This document shows positions 49,712 through 62,227 of a stretch of 64,000 nucleotides of DNA, piece after piece (within the stretch, counting starts at the first letter, position 1; each line of letters opens with the position of its first letter). The position numbers and the translations under genes were made by a program. Source of the stretch: Engraulis encrasicolus (Eukaryota > Chordata > Actinopteri > Clupeiformes > Engraulidae); assembly GCF_034702125.1 (NCBI RefSeq), contig NC_085857.1, forward strand, positions 49,426,810-49,490,809, read 5' to 3'. The notes beneath the pieces are model-generated. The model was not told the origin of the DNA. It worked only from the letters and a program-made list of their open reading frames with translations, and made no database searches.

Positions 49712-52418
49712 CAGGGCCGGTTCTGGCTTATTTGGTGCCCTAGGCGAGTTTGAGTTCTGGCGCCCCCCCTCTCCCCCCCGCCTTACCTTTGAAAGAAAAA
49801 AAACCTCTTTCTTATACCTTACAGAACACAAGAGTAATATCCGTAGTAAGCTTAACTAAATAGCACAATAACCGTTTTGCATCAAATGGATTTCTGTTTT
49901 TTTTGACAGGCGACCAACACATCAGATTGAGCCGCATGAAAGTAGCTTCACTGTGTGGTGTGTTGGATGTGATGGTGGTGGGGCCCCCAACCCCAGATGA
50001 GAGGGAGGTTATCAATGTGTTTGAATTGTAATATGAAATTGAAATGCCAGGAGAGTGATACAGTACATTTGCATGTAAAATGCATGTGTAGACAATAGGC
50101 CTACCAAGGAGGTCTGCATTGATAGCCTATCTACACTACCTACAGCATCACAAAGCATGGCAGCATAACAATTTTAATAAGCTACATATTTGTGCTGTCT
50201 ATGATTCCAAACCAATTTCATTTCTGGACTGGAAATAGTGGTGCATGTGTGAGTAGGAGAATGAGAAGGGGGCTATCTAGGCTATGTGTTTGAACTGGAG
50301 GGACAGGGTGAGAGAAAGGGAGAAGAGCTGTCACGCTATTGAATTTCATAATATAGCCTACAAAATATAGTAAATAGCCTCACTTGTCTGCAATACTACA
50401 TCACTCAGCATGAAAACATGCTGTGCATGGTTCTGTTACATGATTCATGTAGGCTATGTCATTCTGGTCTGGAAACAATGTTTTTTAAGCTTACAACAAG
50501 CAGGTAATTCATGTGGATGGAAGGAGATATGGCAGCTAAAATTGTTTTAAACATTGCACCAGTCTTACTTTACATTGCTTGTCAACCTAAGCAAGTATTA
50601 TCAGGTGGATGTTAGTGAGTAGTGAGTAGGCTACTAACAGCTACTTTACTGGATTTCATTGCTTGTGTAGCAGAGTGGAAGTTAAGATGTTTACTAATCA
50701 AACTTCATAAACACCAGAATTAAGTTGTAGCTGCACGACTACGCCACTGGGGAATTGCACCTCCAGAATATTGAGAACTTAGTAACTAGGGCAACACAGG
50801 TTCGTACACTCAGAAGGCAGGAAACGTGAGTTACAAATATGATTTATTTTCTCGTATCACAATATTTTCAAAAGGATTCCGTTTCAATTAAAACAAACAA
50901 TGTATTTGACCATATTCACACCCTGTCCTCCTGTCCCATAAATACATGAAATGCTGTGCAGTCAGGCAATTCCAATACGAAAATAAAAATAGAAATAAAA
51001 AGACAAAAGCATGCAATGACACTGCAATCAAAAGACTCAGCACTCGAATTATAAAGAGGAACACTCCATGCAATTCAAACTCATTCCATGCAGGGTAAAT
51101 GGTTCAACAAACAAAGGAAAATAAACAAAGTAATTTGGTATAGGCCTATGCCTTAATGCACGCGCAATGCAGGTGGGATAAACTGGGTCACAAGTGGAAC
51201 AGGTAGGCGATCCTCAAACATGCACACTCGTTCAGTTCGTGAAGCAGCAATTTGCTGAAAGCTGCTCTGACGTGCGGACGACTGAAGCGACCTCGAGATG
51301 TTCCAGTAGTAGCACACATTAAACAAAACAGCAGCCTAGGACCTATGGCACGGGCGCGCGGCCTGGCAGGACCACGTCACCTGCAGACAAGAGCATACGA
51401 CTAAAATTAGGCTACTGTTATTTACACACGATTTGACATCCAAGACTCACATGACACTTCACTTGACGTGAAGACGCACCTACCAGTTGAATGGCATTCA
51501 ATCAGACATAGGGAGGGGGAAGCGCAGCTCATCCAGCTCACAGCGCCAACGCATACCGGACAACCGGAACCGACCATGGAGACACCACTACAACAAGAGG
51601 GCGCGGATGAAATACATACACACCAGATTAACAAATTCACAAATCACCTACTCGTAGGATGACTTTACTCACCAAGTTCACGCACAAACATCCAAACGCA
51701 GACACAGCAGTCAGCTCACGGCACGCGCCTTCAAACAAACACAGGCACCCCGGGCGAAGAGCGGAAATTACGCGCGCTCACCTGCCCTTAAATCATGGAG
51801 TGACGGCCCGCTCCGCCAATCTGAGGGGTGCCCCTAGCCAGTCTCGCAACTTGAGCAATTACACCTGCTACATTCGGCATACTTGGCTAATGTTAGCATG
51901 CTAACTAGCGATTTCTCAGATCAAAAACAAAGCTCTTTTACTCTCTAATTCCAAATAGTAACCTCATAACTATTAGACTTAATAATCACAAACGGTTGCT
52001 GATTAAATCACATAGTTCCAAAACACCCTCTGCAACTACTGCATCATGCAATGAGTGCTTTAATGAGAACATAACAATTCTCCATCCAGCAGAGTACTGC
52101 TGTTTGCGCTTGCCCTCTCTGTCTCTCGAGTGAGTCTCCAAATTCAAAATAGATCGCACGGTGTCACTCGTCCCGCCCCCTTTCTCAGAACTGTCTGTTT
52201 ATTGGTTCACAGACTTCCCAGAGACAGTTGGAAGCGATATTACTATTGGCTGAGGGGCGCTTTGCCGTGAGGAGCGCTTTCGCCAGCTTTGTTGATTGCG
52301 ACTTCTACAAAAAATTCATATTGCAAAATTACGCATCGGAGAGCGTCATTTCGGCGCTCCTTCTTCACATGGCGCTCTAGGCGACCGCCTAGCCGGCCTA
52401 TGCTTATAACCGGCCCTG
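49712..52418. mobile_element. 2.7-kb hAT element with perfect 8-bp duplication
   Basis: It begins CAGGGCCGGTTCTGGC and ends AACCGGCCCTG, with CGCGACGT on both sides (49704-49711 and 52419-52426). The sub-terminal GTGCCCTAGGCGA and CTCTAGGCGACCGCC blocks are also inverted. A paralogous copy of the flanks at 52800-53010 has no insertion. The interior (AT-rich left part, CpG-richer right part from 51150) holds no intact transposase. The candidate fourth MADF exon lies 198 bp inside its left end. Confidence 0.93.
49910..50031 (+). CDS. Candidate terminal MADF exon inside the hAT element
   Basis: The acceptor TTTTTTTTGACAG is strong. Starting with GC, it completes the codon left by exon 3 (A|GC) and stays open for 39 codons to TAA (50029-50031), ending REVINVFEL. 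The splice and phase agreement is suggestive. I see no BESS motif, which many MADF proteins carry at the C-terminus. As it lies within a transposon, it would be an exonised terminus. The total protein would be 192 residues. Confidence 0.3.
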
Positions 52419-53010
52419 CGCGACGTAACTCTTTGCTCTCTTCGCAAGACCTTAATGCCAATTGACTCGTCTTTTTGGATACCAGCCAAACTCGCAAGCC
52501 AGACAGCCAATAGCCTAGTTTTGATTGTGCTGTTTGGAAAGGACGCATTTAAATTGTTACAGTTTAGGCAGTATTTAAGCATAGGCTACACACATTTCAA
52601 CTTTCACGTTGTGCGATGGGTGGGGGACAAGTTTAGAATCGCTATAAGTTAGAGATTTATTTAAGAACATAGGCTGGCAAGATGTAAATGACACGCACTG
52701 CTAGAGCAATATGAACCAATAAGGTCAACGTTGCTTTTAAGCAAAATACTCCCCTGATGTCTACTTAACTAAAATAAGCTGCATTTGTCTAATATTTGGA
52801 GGCATCACTATGCCCTTTCTGCTGGGAAGCGCCTCTTTCTCTCGCTCTCTCTCTCCCTCTCTCGCCCACACACACACGCGACGTAGCCTGTAACGTAACT
52901 CTTTCCACTCTTCGCAAGACCTAATGCCAATTGACTCGTCTTGTTGGATACCAGCCAAACTCACAAGCTAGATAGCCATTAGTTGAGATGAGGCATTTAA
53001 ACTGTTACAA
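52419..53010. repeat. Tandem duplication containing the hAT target site
   Basis: 49640-49711 joined to 52427-52550 matches 52805-52985 (GCTCTCTCTCTCCCTCTCTC, CACACACACGCGACGT, CTCTTCGCAAGACC, GGATACCAGCCAAACTC). The second copy carries a 12-bp AGCCTGTAACGT instead of the element. No coding signal. Confidence 0.8.
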
Positions 53011-53920
53011 TTTAGGCAGCAAAGAGAAGATGGCGGTCTTCCCGGTGTAACACTCCAGCCGTATTTTAATGGGAGCACTTGAGATGACTATGATCCAACT
53101 TGTCTTGAGCACCGTCGTAGCGCAACAAATCGTTATCGTTAACATAGCCTAGATAATTGGAAATTACAAAACATAGGCTACATTTTATAGACTTTGGCTA
53201 TAGGCTAAGCCGACTTCTGTACCTGTTTGAATTAGTGCAGCCTTACAGGGAGGACGTTCATTTGGCATAGGTCAACTGCAAGAGACTACTAATTTGTGAC
53301 TTGACGTGATGTGTGAATAATTAGGCTACGCTATGCAACAGGCATATTTAGCCGCACTCAGTCATTTGCTCATGGTATTGTGGTGGTGAATGTCCCGACC
53401 CCATGTGTCTGCGTGCGTGCAGGGGTGGGGAAAAAAATACATCAAGCGTGCCATCACCACCCATCCCCCCGGACCCACGAAACCCACTGCGCTCCGAAGA
53501 TCCAAACAATTGTAGCCTGTCAGTATTTTAGTGTGTGCCCAGGTAGTTGAATTCCTGGCATGGCCTGGTTATCTCAATCGTGCCAACAAGATGTTTGCCC
53601 TCAGGCTAGGCTCAGGCATGTTCGATTTGCTGTAATAGGCTATGATCAGTAAGCCTCAACTTGTCTGTCTTTTCTTTTCCTTCTGTCGATATTTTGTAAA
53701 ATAGGCCTACGTTAAAGCCTAAATGCGATAATAAATAAGGCCAATAAAGTAAGCTAAATAAGTCAGGCCTAAACGAAGTTGTTTTAGCCTATGAACTCAG
53801 GCAATGCAGAAATGCGGAGGGATTTTTGATATCTTAGCCTATATAGGCCTATGACGATATTAGGCTATGGCTATGGACTTCATGAATACTAGGCTACAAG
53901 ATAGTCGGGTAAACAAGGAT
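53011..53920. other. Unassigned DNA
   Basis: AAGATGGCGG at 53029-53038 resembles a YY1-type site, but no gene starts near it. The rest is AT-rich sequence with many TAGGCCTA words and no domain-bearing frame. Confidence 0.5.
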
Positions 53921-55737
53921 TATAATAATAATAATAATAATTGTATTTGTATAGCACTGTGTCATACAAGGCATGTAACTCAAAGTGCTTAACAAATGGG
54001 AAAAAAACATTGTTAGAGATAGATTTAAAAGGAGAGGTATAGAGGAGAGCCAGAACAAGCAGGAAGGCAGAGGAAGAAGAGATAGACAGAGAATGTAGTC
54101 ATAAGGTCAACGTAGGTTAGGACCAGGATTCTTAGATGTGTAAGGTCCATCGTGGCTGGGCCTATCATAAGTCATAGATAGTCACACAGAGATTGGGCGC
54201 TCAGGTGCGGCCCCTGGTGGCATCAGGGGTGAGGAAAAACTCCCTTTCGCTTGATTCATAGTTTGTAAGGGGGAAAAAAAGCTCAGTGAGGTCTGAGAAA
54301 AAAGACCCCCTATAGTTAGGAAGAAACCTCAGGCAGAGACCAGTGGCCACCTAGGGGAGCCCCCTGCCAGGGCTGGTTGCGAGTAGTAAGGGCGCTGCGG
54401 CAGCTGGGACACTATGACGCCTTGGCAGCTAGGAGTTGGCAAGGATGAAGAGGTGGGTCTTCAGCTGCTTCTTGAAGGAGTCGACGGAGGTGGCTGATCG
54501 GATCTCGATGGGGAGGGCGTTCCATCTCTTGGGCGCATAGCAGGCAAACGCGGTGTCGCCGATCTTCTTCTGCGGGGGGGTGGGGGGGGGGGGGGGGGGG
54601 GGGGGGGTGGGGGTCCTTAGCAGCTTGGCATCAGTGGACCTGAGAGCTCGAGCAGGGGCATAAAAAGAGAGCATGTCTGAGATATAACTAGGGGCAAGTC
54701 CATTTAATGCTTTAAATACTGTGAGCAGAATCTTAAAGTCGATTCTGTATGAGACAGGTAACCAGTGCAGGTCTGCCAAGACAGGAGAGATGTGCTCTCT
54801 CATTCTGGTTCTTGTTAGGATTCTTGCCGCAGAATTTTGAATGAGTTGCAATTTGTCAATTAATTTTTTTGGGAGACCACAGAAGAGAGCATTGCAGTAG
54901 TCTATCCTACTGGTGACAAAGGCATGAATAAGTTTCTCAGCGTCTTTGTCGGGGGGCCAAGCCGCGCACTTTGTTGACATTTCTAAGATGGAAAAAAGCA
55001 GATTTTGTTATCTTGTTGATGTGAGGCTCAAAGCTCAAATCCGAGTCTATGACCACACCTAGGCTAGTAACCTTATCTTTAATGTGCATGCTTAGGTCAC
55101 CTAGGCTTGAGTGGAGTTTTGCACGTTTTTTCTTAGGCCCAATGAGCAACACTTCAGTTTTATCTTCATTTAATTTTAGGAAGTTACTGTTCATCCAATC
55201 TGTGATGGCAGACATGCATTTAGTCAAGGCATGAATGGCAGTGGTTTGGCTAGGCTCGACAGAGATATATAGTTGAGTGTCATCGGCATAGCTATGAAAA
55301 TCAACATTGTGCTCTCTGATGATGGAGCCCAGGGCCAACATATAGAGAGAGAAGAGGAGAGGGCCCAAGCAACTACCCTGAGCAACTCCAAAAGGCACAT
55401 CATACTTGTTGGAGACGTATTCTCCGATGGTGACAAAAAACTGCCTTCCTGTAATATATGTTTTGAACCACTCTAGGACGTGACCGGACAAGCCTACCCA
55501 AGATTCAAGGCGGTCAATTAGTATGTTGTGGTCTATCGTGTCAAAGGCGGCACTGAGGTCGAGGAGGATAAGTGCTGAAACTTTGTTTGCGGCAGTGCTG
55601 AGCCTAAGATCACTTATTATTTTGGTTAGTGCTGTTTCGGTGCTATGGTTGGCTCTAAAGCCTGATTGGAATTTTTCCAAGATATCATTCCCAGCCAGAT
55701 GTTGATTAAGCTGGATTGACTTGTAGACCACCAACAC
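53921..55737 (-). mobile_element. 5'-truncated CR1/L2-group LINE
   Basis: Minus-strand element. The 3' end at 53921 is an (ATT)n tail preceded by AGCACTTTGAGTTACATG and GTGCTATACAAATACAA-like sequence typical of these LINEs. The 3' UTR (54000-54428) carries the GGGGTGAGGAAAAACTCCC block also present at 8080 and 30230. The body is the reverse-transcriptase gene, cut at its 5' end by truncation as usual for LINE insertion. Confidence 0.9.
54429..55737 (-). pseudogene. LINE reverse transcriptase, one frameshift
   Basis: The first frame (55737 to about 54950) has FQSGFRANHSTETALTKI, then LLDLSAAFDTIDH (catalytic Asp), GVAQGSCLGPLLFSLYM and HSYADDTQLYI (catalytic Asp pair), and LNEDKTEVLLIGP. Near 54950 a one-base change shifts to a second frame (54980-54429) continuing [20 protein letters not shown] to [12 protein letters not shown]-run at 54575-54608 reads as polyproline and may be an expanded or mis-sized homopolymer. 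The endonuclease domain is absent. It copied LINE RNA into DNA; this copy is dead. Confidence 0.92.
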
Positions 55738-55785
55738 CTGATGCTGAAGTGGGGGAGGGTTGTTTTTTCACTTCAAATGTTCCCC

Positions 55786-55787
<2 letters not shown>

Positions 55788-55859
<72 letters not shown>
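55788..55859. repeat. (CA)n microsatellite
   Basis: About 36 CA units just beyond the 5' truncation point of the LINE. Confidence 0.97.
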
Positions 55860-55861
<2 letters not shown>

Positions 55862-56425
55862 TACGCCGCTAATCGCTCTCTCTCTCTCCGTCTCTCCCTC
55901 TCTTTCTCATTGTTGCTATACGTGCATCTGGATACAGTGTGGTCACCCAGCACATTTTCATTCAAATGCTGTGTTTTTTTAAAAATGAAATCTTTTTTCA
56001 GTTATTTGTGAACAGTCTCTGCTTTTCTCTTTCTATGTTGCGTCACCGTGGACAAGTGTCTGCTCGAAAACTTAATGCAAAGCGGCTAAAATTTTCAGAA
56101 CGTGTTGAACTTTTCAGAACATGAATGTTTGTCTGTGGGGGAGGGGGTGGATTACAGCAGTGCAGTGCAGTGCACGGGACTCACTGCACAGCCTTTTGTG
56201 ACATGTCGTGGCGTGACAGGTTATCTAGCCTCCGAAGAAGGAGTCATAGTTCCCCAGTCATATTGTATCGAATCTCCACCGAAGCAACTGAATTTGCAGT
56301 CCCAATCACAGATGATTAGCCACATCTGGTGTAACAGATGTCTTGTCATGTGTGCAGTCCATCACATCCCCAGTTAACCGGAATCCCGTCGATCGCGCAC
56401 AACAGCGCATTGAAAGGATGAAATG
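55860..56425. other. Unassigned DNA
   Basis: Short frames (60-90 codons) without domains. A (GCAGT)n-like patch lies at 56157-56172. No gene. Confidence 0.5.
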
Positions 56426-56429
56426 TTCA

Positions 56430-58500
56430 CAAGCACCAATAAAAAAAACCCCGTCTTCAACCTATTAGTCCGTATCCTGATGATATCCGTTCCTGATTTG
56501 AATAGGCTAGTGCAGAAATAATTAACAGTCATCACTTATATGCTAAGTTAGGGGCGGAATTGAGACGGTGAATGCAGGACAGAAACAGAATAATAAAAAC
56601 AAAACACTGTCGACTGGCGGTCTTGTTTAGGGATCACGCTTGTGTTATTATCAAATGCCCAATGTTACGTGCAACGCGCAATTGGCTGACTCTTTCCACT
56701 TGTAGCCTACTAAAACTGAGGGAGGGATCAACGTACAATGAGCTACACTGAAGCAGATTACTCTGCTTCGCAAAAAAAAGCAGTGCACCAATAATACCCC
56801 GTCTTCAACCTACTATTTACTAGAAATATAGGCTAGTAATAGTATTAAGTTGTGCTACCTTGTTTTTTTGTGGTAGCGACAGTGTAGATCAGGTAATAGC
56901 CTGCAATAGGGGAAGCGGCCAATACGCCAGTTTTAAAGAGAGAATGTCGTCGCCAAATGTAAAATCACGGGGCACTACTTCATTAGGCTACAATGTTGTT
57001 CATGTCTGTTTGACTCACACACATATAGGTTCTATACGAGTGGTTCAATTTGTGTTTTTGTGCTCATCGCACAAATGAGACAGGCTTGCTTGATACACAA
57101 AGCAAGCGGCATCGGTTCACTCAAAATGGTCCGAACTCCGCCGCTTGATTTCGTGTCTCCTCAGTCTCTCAATTACAGTTTATTAGCCTACTGTTTTGCT
57201 ATTTTCGTTATTCTTAGCCCTGGCGTAAGAGATGAAGCAACTGTGATCAGTGAGGTTGTGGAAACGGTTGAATAATGGTGGTCCTAAATTGGAAGCGGCC
57301 GATGCCAGTTTTGAAGACAGAATGTCGTGGCCAAATTTAAAATTCGATCTCGCTCATGCTGGCGTTACGGGACACACTTAATTACAATGGTGTTCCTGTC
57401 TGATTGACTCGGTTTTAATTGTCTTTACCGGTTCAAATTGTAGGTATGCAAACTCTGTATCCTGAGGATACCTGTTCCCGACTTGAATAGTGCCGAAATA
57501 ATTTAGGGACGGATTGGGAGACGGTGAATGCAAGACAGAAAAAAAGTCGAGTTTAAATTCACATGGTGGTCTTGTTTAGGGCTCACGCTTGTGTTAGGCC
57601 TATTATCAAATGCCCAATGTTACGTGCAACAGAATGTCGTCGCCAAATTTAAAATTCGATCTCTCTCATGCTGGCGTTACGGGACACACTTAAGCTGGGC
57701 TTACACTGTGCGACTTTTGCCCCGATTTTGCCCCCATTTGGCACTCGCACGACTTTTTGAGAGTCGGGCCGATTTCTTGCTCAATCGCAGGTCAATCGTG
57801 AGTCTCGCATCGTGCAGTGTACATGGGGTAACGACAAGCGATTTCGCCTCACGATCGTGCAATTGCAGGGTCGCAAGAAAATCAAAATGATTTGAAATTC
57901 TGGTCGTGGCTCGTGCGTAAATCGCACAGTTAAAGCAGTGCTACGACCGGATTTGACACATCACATGCACAAATTAATAGGGTCGTGCGATTCGCTGTTG
58001 AGCGCGACCTCATCTCCACCTCAGGTGCGAATGTTCCCTCCTCTGCAGACCGGGGAGACATGCCTGTCGCGTCGTACGGTGGAAGCATTTCGCTCGCATC
58101 CGACTGTTGGCTCATGTAGTGTGAGGACGTGAGTCGTGAGCTGTGAACTTTTAAACAGTGAAATTCCATCGTGCAGTGTGAGCAGAAGCTTAAGACCCAC
58201 GAGTGAAAATATCGCACAGTGTATGCCCGGCTTTAATTAGCCTACAATGGTGTTCCTGTCTGATTGACTCGGTTTTAATTGTCTTTACCGGTTCAAATAA
58301 TAGGTATGCAAACTCTGTATCCTGAGGATACCCGTTCCTGACTTGAATAGTGCCGAAATAAGTTAGGGACGGATTGGGAGACGGTGAATGCAAGACAGAA
58401 AAAAAGTCGAGTTTAAATTCACATGGTGGTGTTGTTTAGGGCTCACACTTGTGTTATTATCAAATGCCCAATGCTAAATAAAACATGCAATTTTCTGACT
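56430..58500. repeat. Diverged tandem repeats, ~310-380-bp units
   Basis: Blocks recur head to tail: CCCCGTCTTCAACCTA at 56448 and 56797; AGAATGTCGTCGCCAAAT-type at 56941, 57320 and 57630; TATCCTGATGATATCC-type at 56475, 57460 and 58320; GACGGTGAATGCA at 56564, 57520 and 58381. The third AGAATGTCG copy is split by a Harbinger-type MITE. Non-coding. Confidence 0.8.
57693..58232. mobile_element. PIF/Harbinger-type MITE (copy H1), TTA duplication
   Basis: It begins AGCTGGGCTTACACTGTGCG and ends TCGCACAGTGTATGCCCGGCT, an inverted pair. TTA flanks both ends (57690-57692, 58233-58235). The parallel tandem unit at 57370 (CACACTTAATTACAATGG) is the uninterrupted site. A TWA duplication fits PIF/Harbinger. 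540 bp, non-coding. Confidence 0.92.
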
Positions 58501-58650
58501 GTATTTCTACTACTACTAAAACTGGGGGATGGACAAGCATGGAAGCACAAACAGACGCACAAACACAGGCAGACGCTGCTTTGCAAAAGCAGTGCTATAC
58601 TGCCCCCCGCATTCCGAATGGCCACAGGGTGTAATGATCACGGTACGGTA

Positions 58651-60140
58651 AGGCCTAAGAAAAATAAAAGTTTGGTTCCGGTTGGTTGTCAGCTTTGGTC
58701 ATGGGTCGGTCGGATTTTTTTCAATTTTTTTTTCAATTTTTTTTTTTCAATTTTTTTTAATGTCCGACACCCCCAACCCCCCACATGCGCCAGATTTCGT
58801 CATACACGTTGTTGGAACAATGCCAAGGTGGAGTGAGGCCTGCTAAAGCTACAATGAAATAGCCTACAATAAGCATTAATGAGCCAATTATAGCCTACTG
58901 ACCGTCACCGAAATGAGGATATGATGCCTACCGTTTCTGGCAAAACTTGTCCAGCAGTCAGTTGCCTGACACTGCTATTTTAACTCCTGTATGCCTATGC
59001 CCCGTTTACTTTTTTGATTCCTTTCCATCATCCGTTGTAGACCATATTTTCATTGGGATGAAGGTTCTGGCTTGCAAACATTCTATTTACTCACTTTTTT
59101 GTTTTACGCGAGGATGTAGACACCTGAGGCGATATGAATGTTTTAATGGCGGGTGATTGAGGGGCAACATCGTCATTGTCATTAAATCATCATTGTAGGA
59201 AACTGTAGTAGTCCTAGGTCTTCATCGAACAGTCGTAATTGTGGCGACATCATCGTTCATTTCTATTTCATTATTTGGAGGAGGTGCGGAGAGTCAGACA
59301 GTGACAGGCGCCCTGCTCCTGTGCAATGGTGGAGAGAGCGAGAAAATAACGGGCGCAGGCCAACGGACTTCTTGGTTAACCAAGCCTTGTGGTAAATGAA
59401 AGAATGAAGGAAAACTCGGGCAAAGCATTTCCCTTCTCTCATATTAACTTATTTTACAAGGTATTGATACAGTGCTACTTTAGTATTGTTAGAGTTATGC
59501 ATCTCGTCGAACATGCAGCGCGACTGAATGGAAGCCCTTTTCTAACACGAGGAGACAATATCAATACTTTAGAAAATCGTGGATACTCATAATGTTGTCT
59601 GTGTGTTACATTTCGAGGCGGGTGGTCAGGCTGTGTCAGTGTCGGGTGAGGTAAGGCTACTGACTTATTATTTGACAGGCATTTTCGCCAGGTTCCCAAA
59701 CTATCCTACATCGTAGGCTAGTAGTCTGCAAGAACGCTATATGAGGCAAGTTGTTTAAAACTTACGAGCTACAACGACAACCAATTAGCATGTTGTAGCA
59801 TAATAATTAGCCTACACCGAGTAGGTGCGCAACTCTGCAGTGACATTTGGGGTTTTCTAGTATCAAGCCGGCGGCCCTTATGGCGCGCGCGCGTGTGTTG
59901 CTCCTATGTGGATAGTCATGCGATGCAAATTCAGTAACTTGCAGGCAGGTAGAAAGTGAGAGATGGCGAGTTATGGGAATGAATAAACGTGTTGTGTCTT
60001 GTCTATATGAACAACCGTCCACAAAACATCGATGTATTTTTTGAGGATTCCAAAAACGCAAAAAAAAAAAAATCGGTCGCACAAAAAATGATAGGGTCGG
60101 TCGGCAACCGGAACCAAAACAATATTTTTTCTAGGCCTAA
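58651..60140. mobile_element. TIR element, AGGCCTAGAAAAA ends
   Basis: AGGCCTAAGAAAAATA and TGGTTCCGGTTG at the left pair with CAACCGGAACCA and ATTTTTTCTAGGCCT at the right; GGTCGGTCGG also pairs with its inverse. About 1.49 kb. The interior shows no transposase. A CG-rich patch is at 59879-59892. Target duplication not clear. Confidence 0.75.
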
Positions 60141-60435
60141 TGTTGTGAGCAGATTGAAGTTACACCATCTGTATGTTGTGTTTGAAAACCGATCCTCTGT
60201 GATGAACAGTTGACAAGATATGAAGTCTTAAAAATGGAAAAATTGAAAGTGGTTGCCATCTTTGCCACGATATACCAAAAAAAAATTCACCAGTCTCCAC
60301 CTTATTATCAACTGTTTTGGAAAGATTAGATGTCTGTTTTTAACATATCAAAAACCTGGGATGGTATTCTGTTTCATTTTATCGTAATGATTTTTTAAAA
60401 ATCCATTGCTGTGTGACTTCCACAGCTCCTATCGG

Positions 60436-60960
60436 TCTTCAAACACAACATACACAGATTGGTAATATCAAACGTATGTCTTTGAATCTGCACTTACCAC
60501 AGTCCTTCAAAGATGCCTTCAAATTCAAAGGTGATTTTTTTCTGATCAAGTTGAAGCCCCCATGTAAGAACCAAAAAACGTAATAACTGCCCATGACGTA
60601 ATAATTTGGGTCCATTTGAAACGTAATAAAGCCCATAACGTAATAACTTGCCTATAATGTAATAACACTTCCCTACCCATAATGTAATAATATTCTGCCC
60701 ATAATGTAATAAGTTATTACGTTGTTGGCCTTACACTACAAAAAGCTTTGATAATGGAATAATGATGCTAATAACTTCCAGTACCGTAATAATTTGTGCC
60801 CATTTGAAATGTAATAAAGCCAATAACGTAATCATTTGCCAATAACAGTCATATTATTACTTTATCAATAATGTAATAACATTCTGTTAATATGATATAA
60901 TATTCTGAAGTATTTGGCAGGTCATTACATTATTTGCCTTACAATAACTTAAAAAAGCTT
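60436..60960. repeat. Repeat with dense GTAATAA/ATAATGTAATAA motifs
   Basis: 60436-60563 is the inverse of 49376-49505. From about 60570 to 60960 the motif RYGTAATAAY recurs about every 15-25 bp in two related blocks (60570-60770, 60775-60960; shared phrases TAATAATTTG and CCCATTTGAA). No frame; appears to be a specialised repeat. Confidence 0.75.
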
Positions 60961-61030
60961 GACAACTGTTTTCCTTTTTTTACTTTTTACATTCATCTTA
61001 GCTGTACTAAGTACTGTAGGTACCTTACTG

Positions 61031-61662
61031 TAGGGATGGGCATACGGTGAAAATTTCTTCGTCGATCGTCGGGAGAATTAATGATTAATAATCGGTTAAC
61101 CATTAACATTTTTATATTAAAAACAGCACACATTTAGGCCCACCATCATGGACGTTGTCGATTAACTGTATTTGTAATTCATATTGCAGTAATTACAGTA
61201 CACTTTGTCATTTTCTAACCGAAAGTAGAATGAGATTAGCCAACATTTCCAGGCAAAGAAAACATAATTTCTAGAGCCAAATAGATCGAAATTTACCCTA
61301 AAAAAAACACAAAACGATCACTTACAGACTTATATTGTCCAAGGCTCAAGTGTGAAAAGATATTAATTGCGGGAGAGATGAAGTCCGGTGGCTTTACGGC
61401 AGAAAACACTTGAAAAACTGGCTGCAACTAACCAGGAAGTAGAGTTGCGCTTAAGGCGCAGTACCGCGAGAAAGTCCACTAGGTGGCGGTATTCACCATA
61501 GGATTTACGTGAGAGAAACTAAACTCAGGCATGGAATTAAATGGAAGGCAGAACAACCTACATTCAAGTTTTTGTTTAGAGTTTCGTCGGCGAAAATTAA
61601 TTTCTTCGACGAAATGTTTAATGATCAATCATCGGTTAATCGGTTAATTATGACCATCCCTA
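61031..61662. mobile_element. hAT-like MITE, TAGGGATGG ends
   Basis: TAGGGATGGGCATACGG and, reversed at the right, TAGGGATGGTCATAATTAACC. Inside, TTCTTCGTCGATCG and TTCTTCGACGAAATG lie near the ends. The flanking octamers agree only partly (CCTTACTG, CTCGACTG). Non-coding. Confidence 0.78.
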
Positions 61663-61698
61663 CTCGACTGGACGTGTGGCTACTTTCTATTCGACTAA

Positions 61699-62227
61699 AG
61701 CCGGGCATACACTGTGCGATATTTTCACTCGTGGGTCTTAAGCTTCTGCTCACACTGCACGATGGAATTTCACTGTTTAAAAGTTCACGACTCACGACTC
61801 ACGTCCTCACACTACACGAGCCGACAGTCGGATGCGAGCGAAAGGCTTCCACCGTACGACGCGACAGGCATGTTTCCCCGGTCTGCAGAGGAGGGAACAT
61901 ACGCACCTGAGGTGGAGATGAGGTCGCGCTCAACAGCGAATCGCACAGCCCTATTAATTTGTGCATGTCAAGTGTCAAATCGGGTCGTAGCACTGCTTTA
62001 ACTGTCCGATTTACGCACGAGCCACGACCAGAATTTCAAACCGTTTTGATTTTCTTGCGACCCTGCGATTGCACGATCGTGAGGCGAAATCGCTTGTCGT
62101 TACCCCATGTACACTGCACGATGCGAGACTCACGATTGACCTGCGATTGAGCAAGAAATCGGCCCGACTCTCAAAAAGTCGTGCGAGTGCCAAATCGGGG
62201 CAAAAGTCGCACAGTGTAAGGCCAGCT
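61699..62227. mobile_element. PIF/Harbinger-type MITE (copy H2, reversed), TAA duplication
   Basis: It is the inverted partner of H1 with about the same length (529 bp). It begins AGCCGGGCATACACTGTGCG and ends GGCCAGCT; TAA flanks both ends (61696-61698, 62228-62230). Similarity to H1 extends throughout. The open frames of 60-95 codons are mirrored in H1 and are repeat shadows. Confidence 0.93.

Noticed and set aside
49332..49859. 175-codon plus-strand frame and its 146-codon antisense partner
   Set aside because: It runs across a dispersed repeat, a CT-rich patch and the hAT terminus; composition-driven and without domain.
50040..52418. Solo LTR inside the hAT element
   Set aside because: The CpG-richer part from 51150 hinted at an LTR, but no TG...CA ends with a short target duplication could be found.
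53029..53038. YY1-type promoter site
   Set aside because: A single 10-bp match with no adjacent first exon or gene.
57930..58217. 95-codon frame repeated at 61714-62001
   Set aside because: Both are inside copies of the same Harbinger-type MITE, which is too short to encode a transposase.
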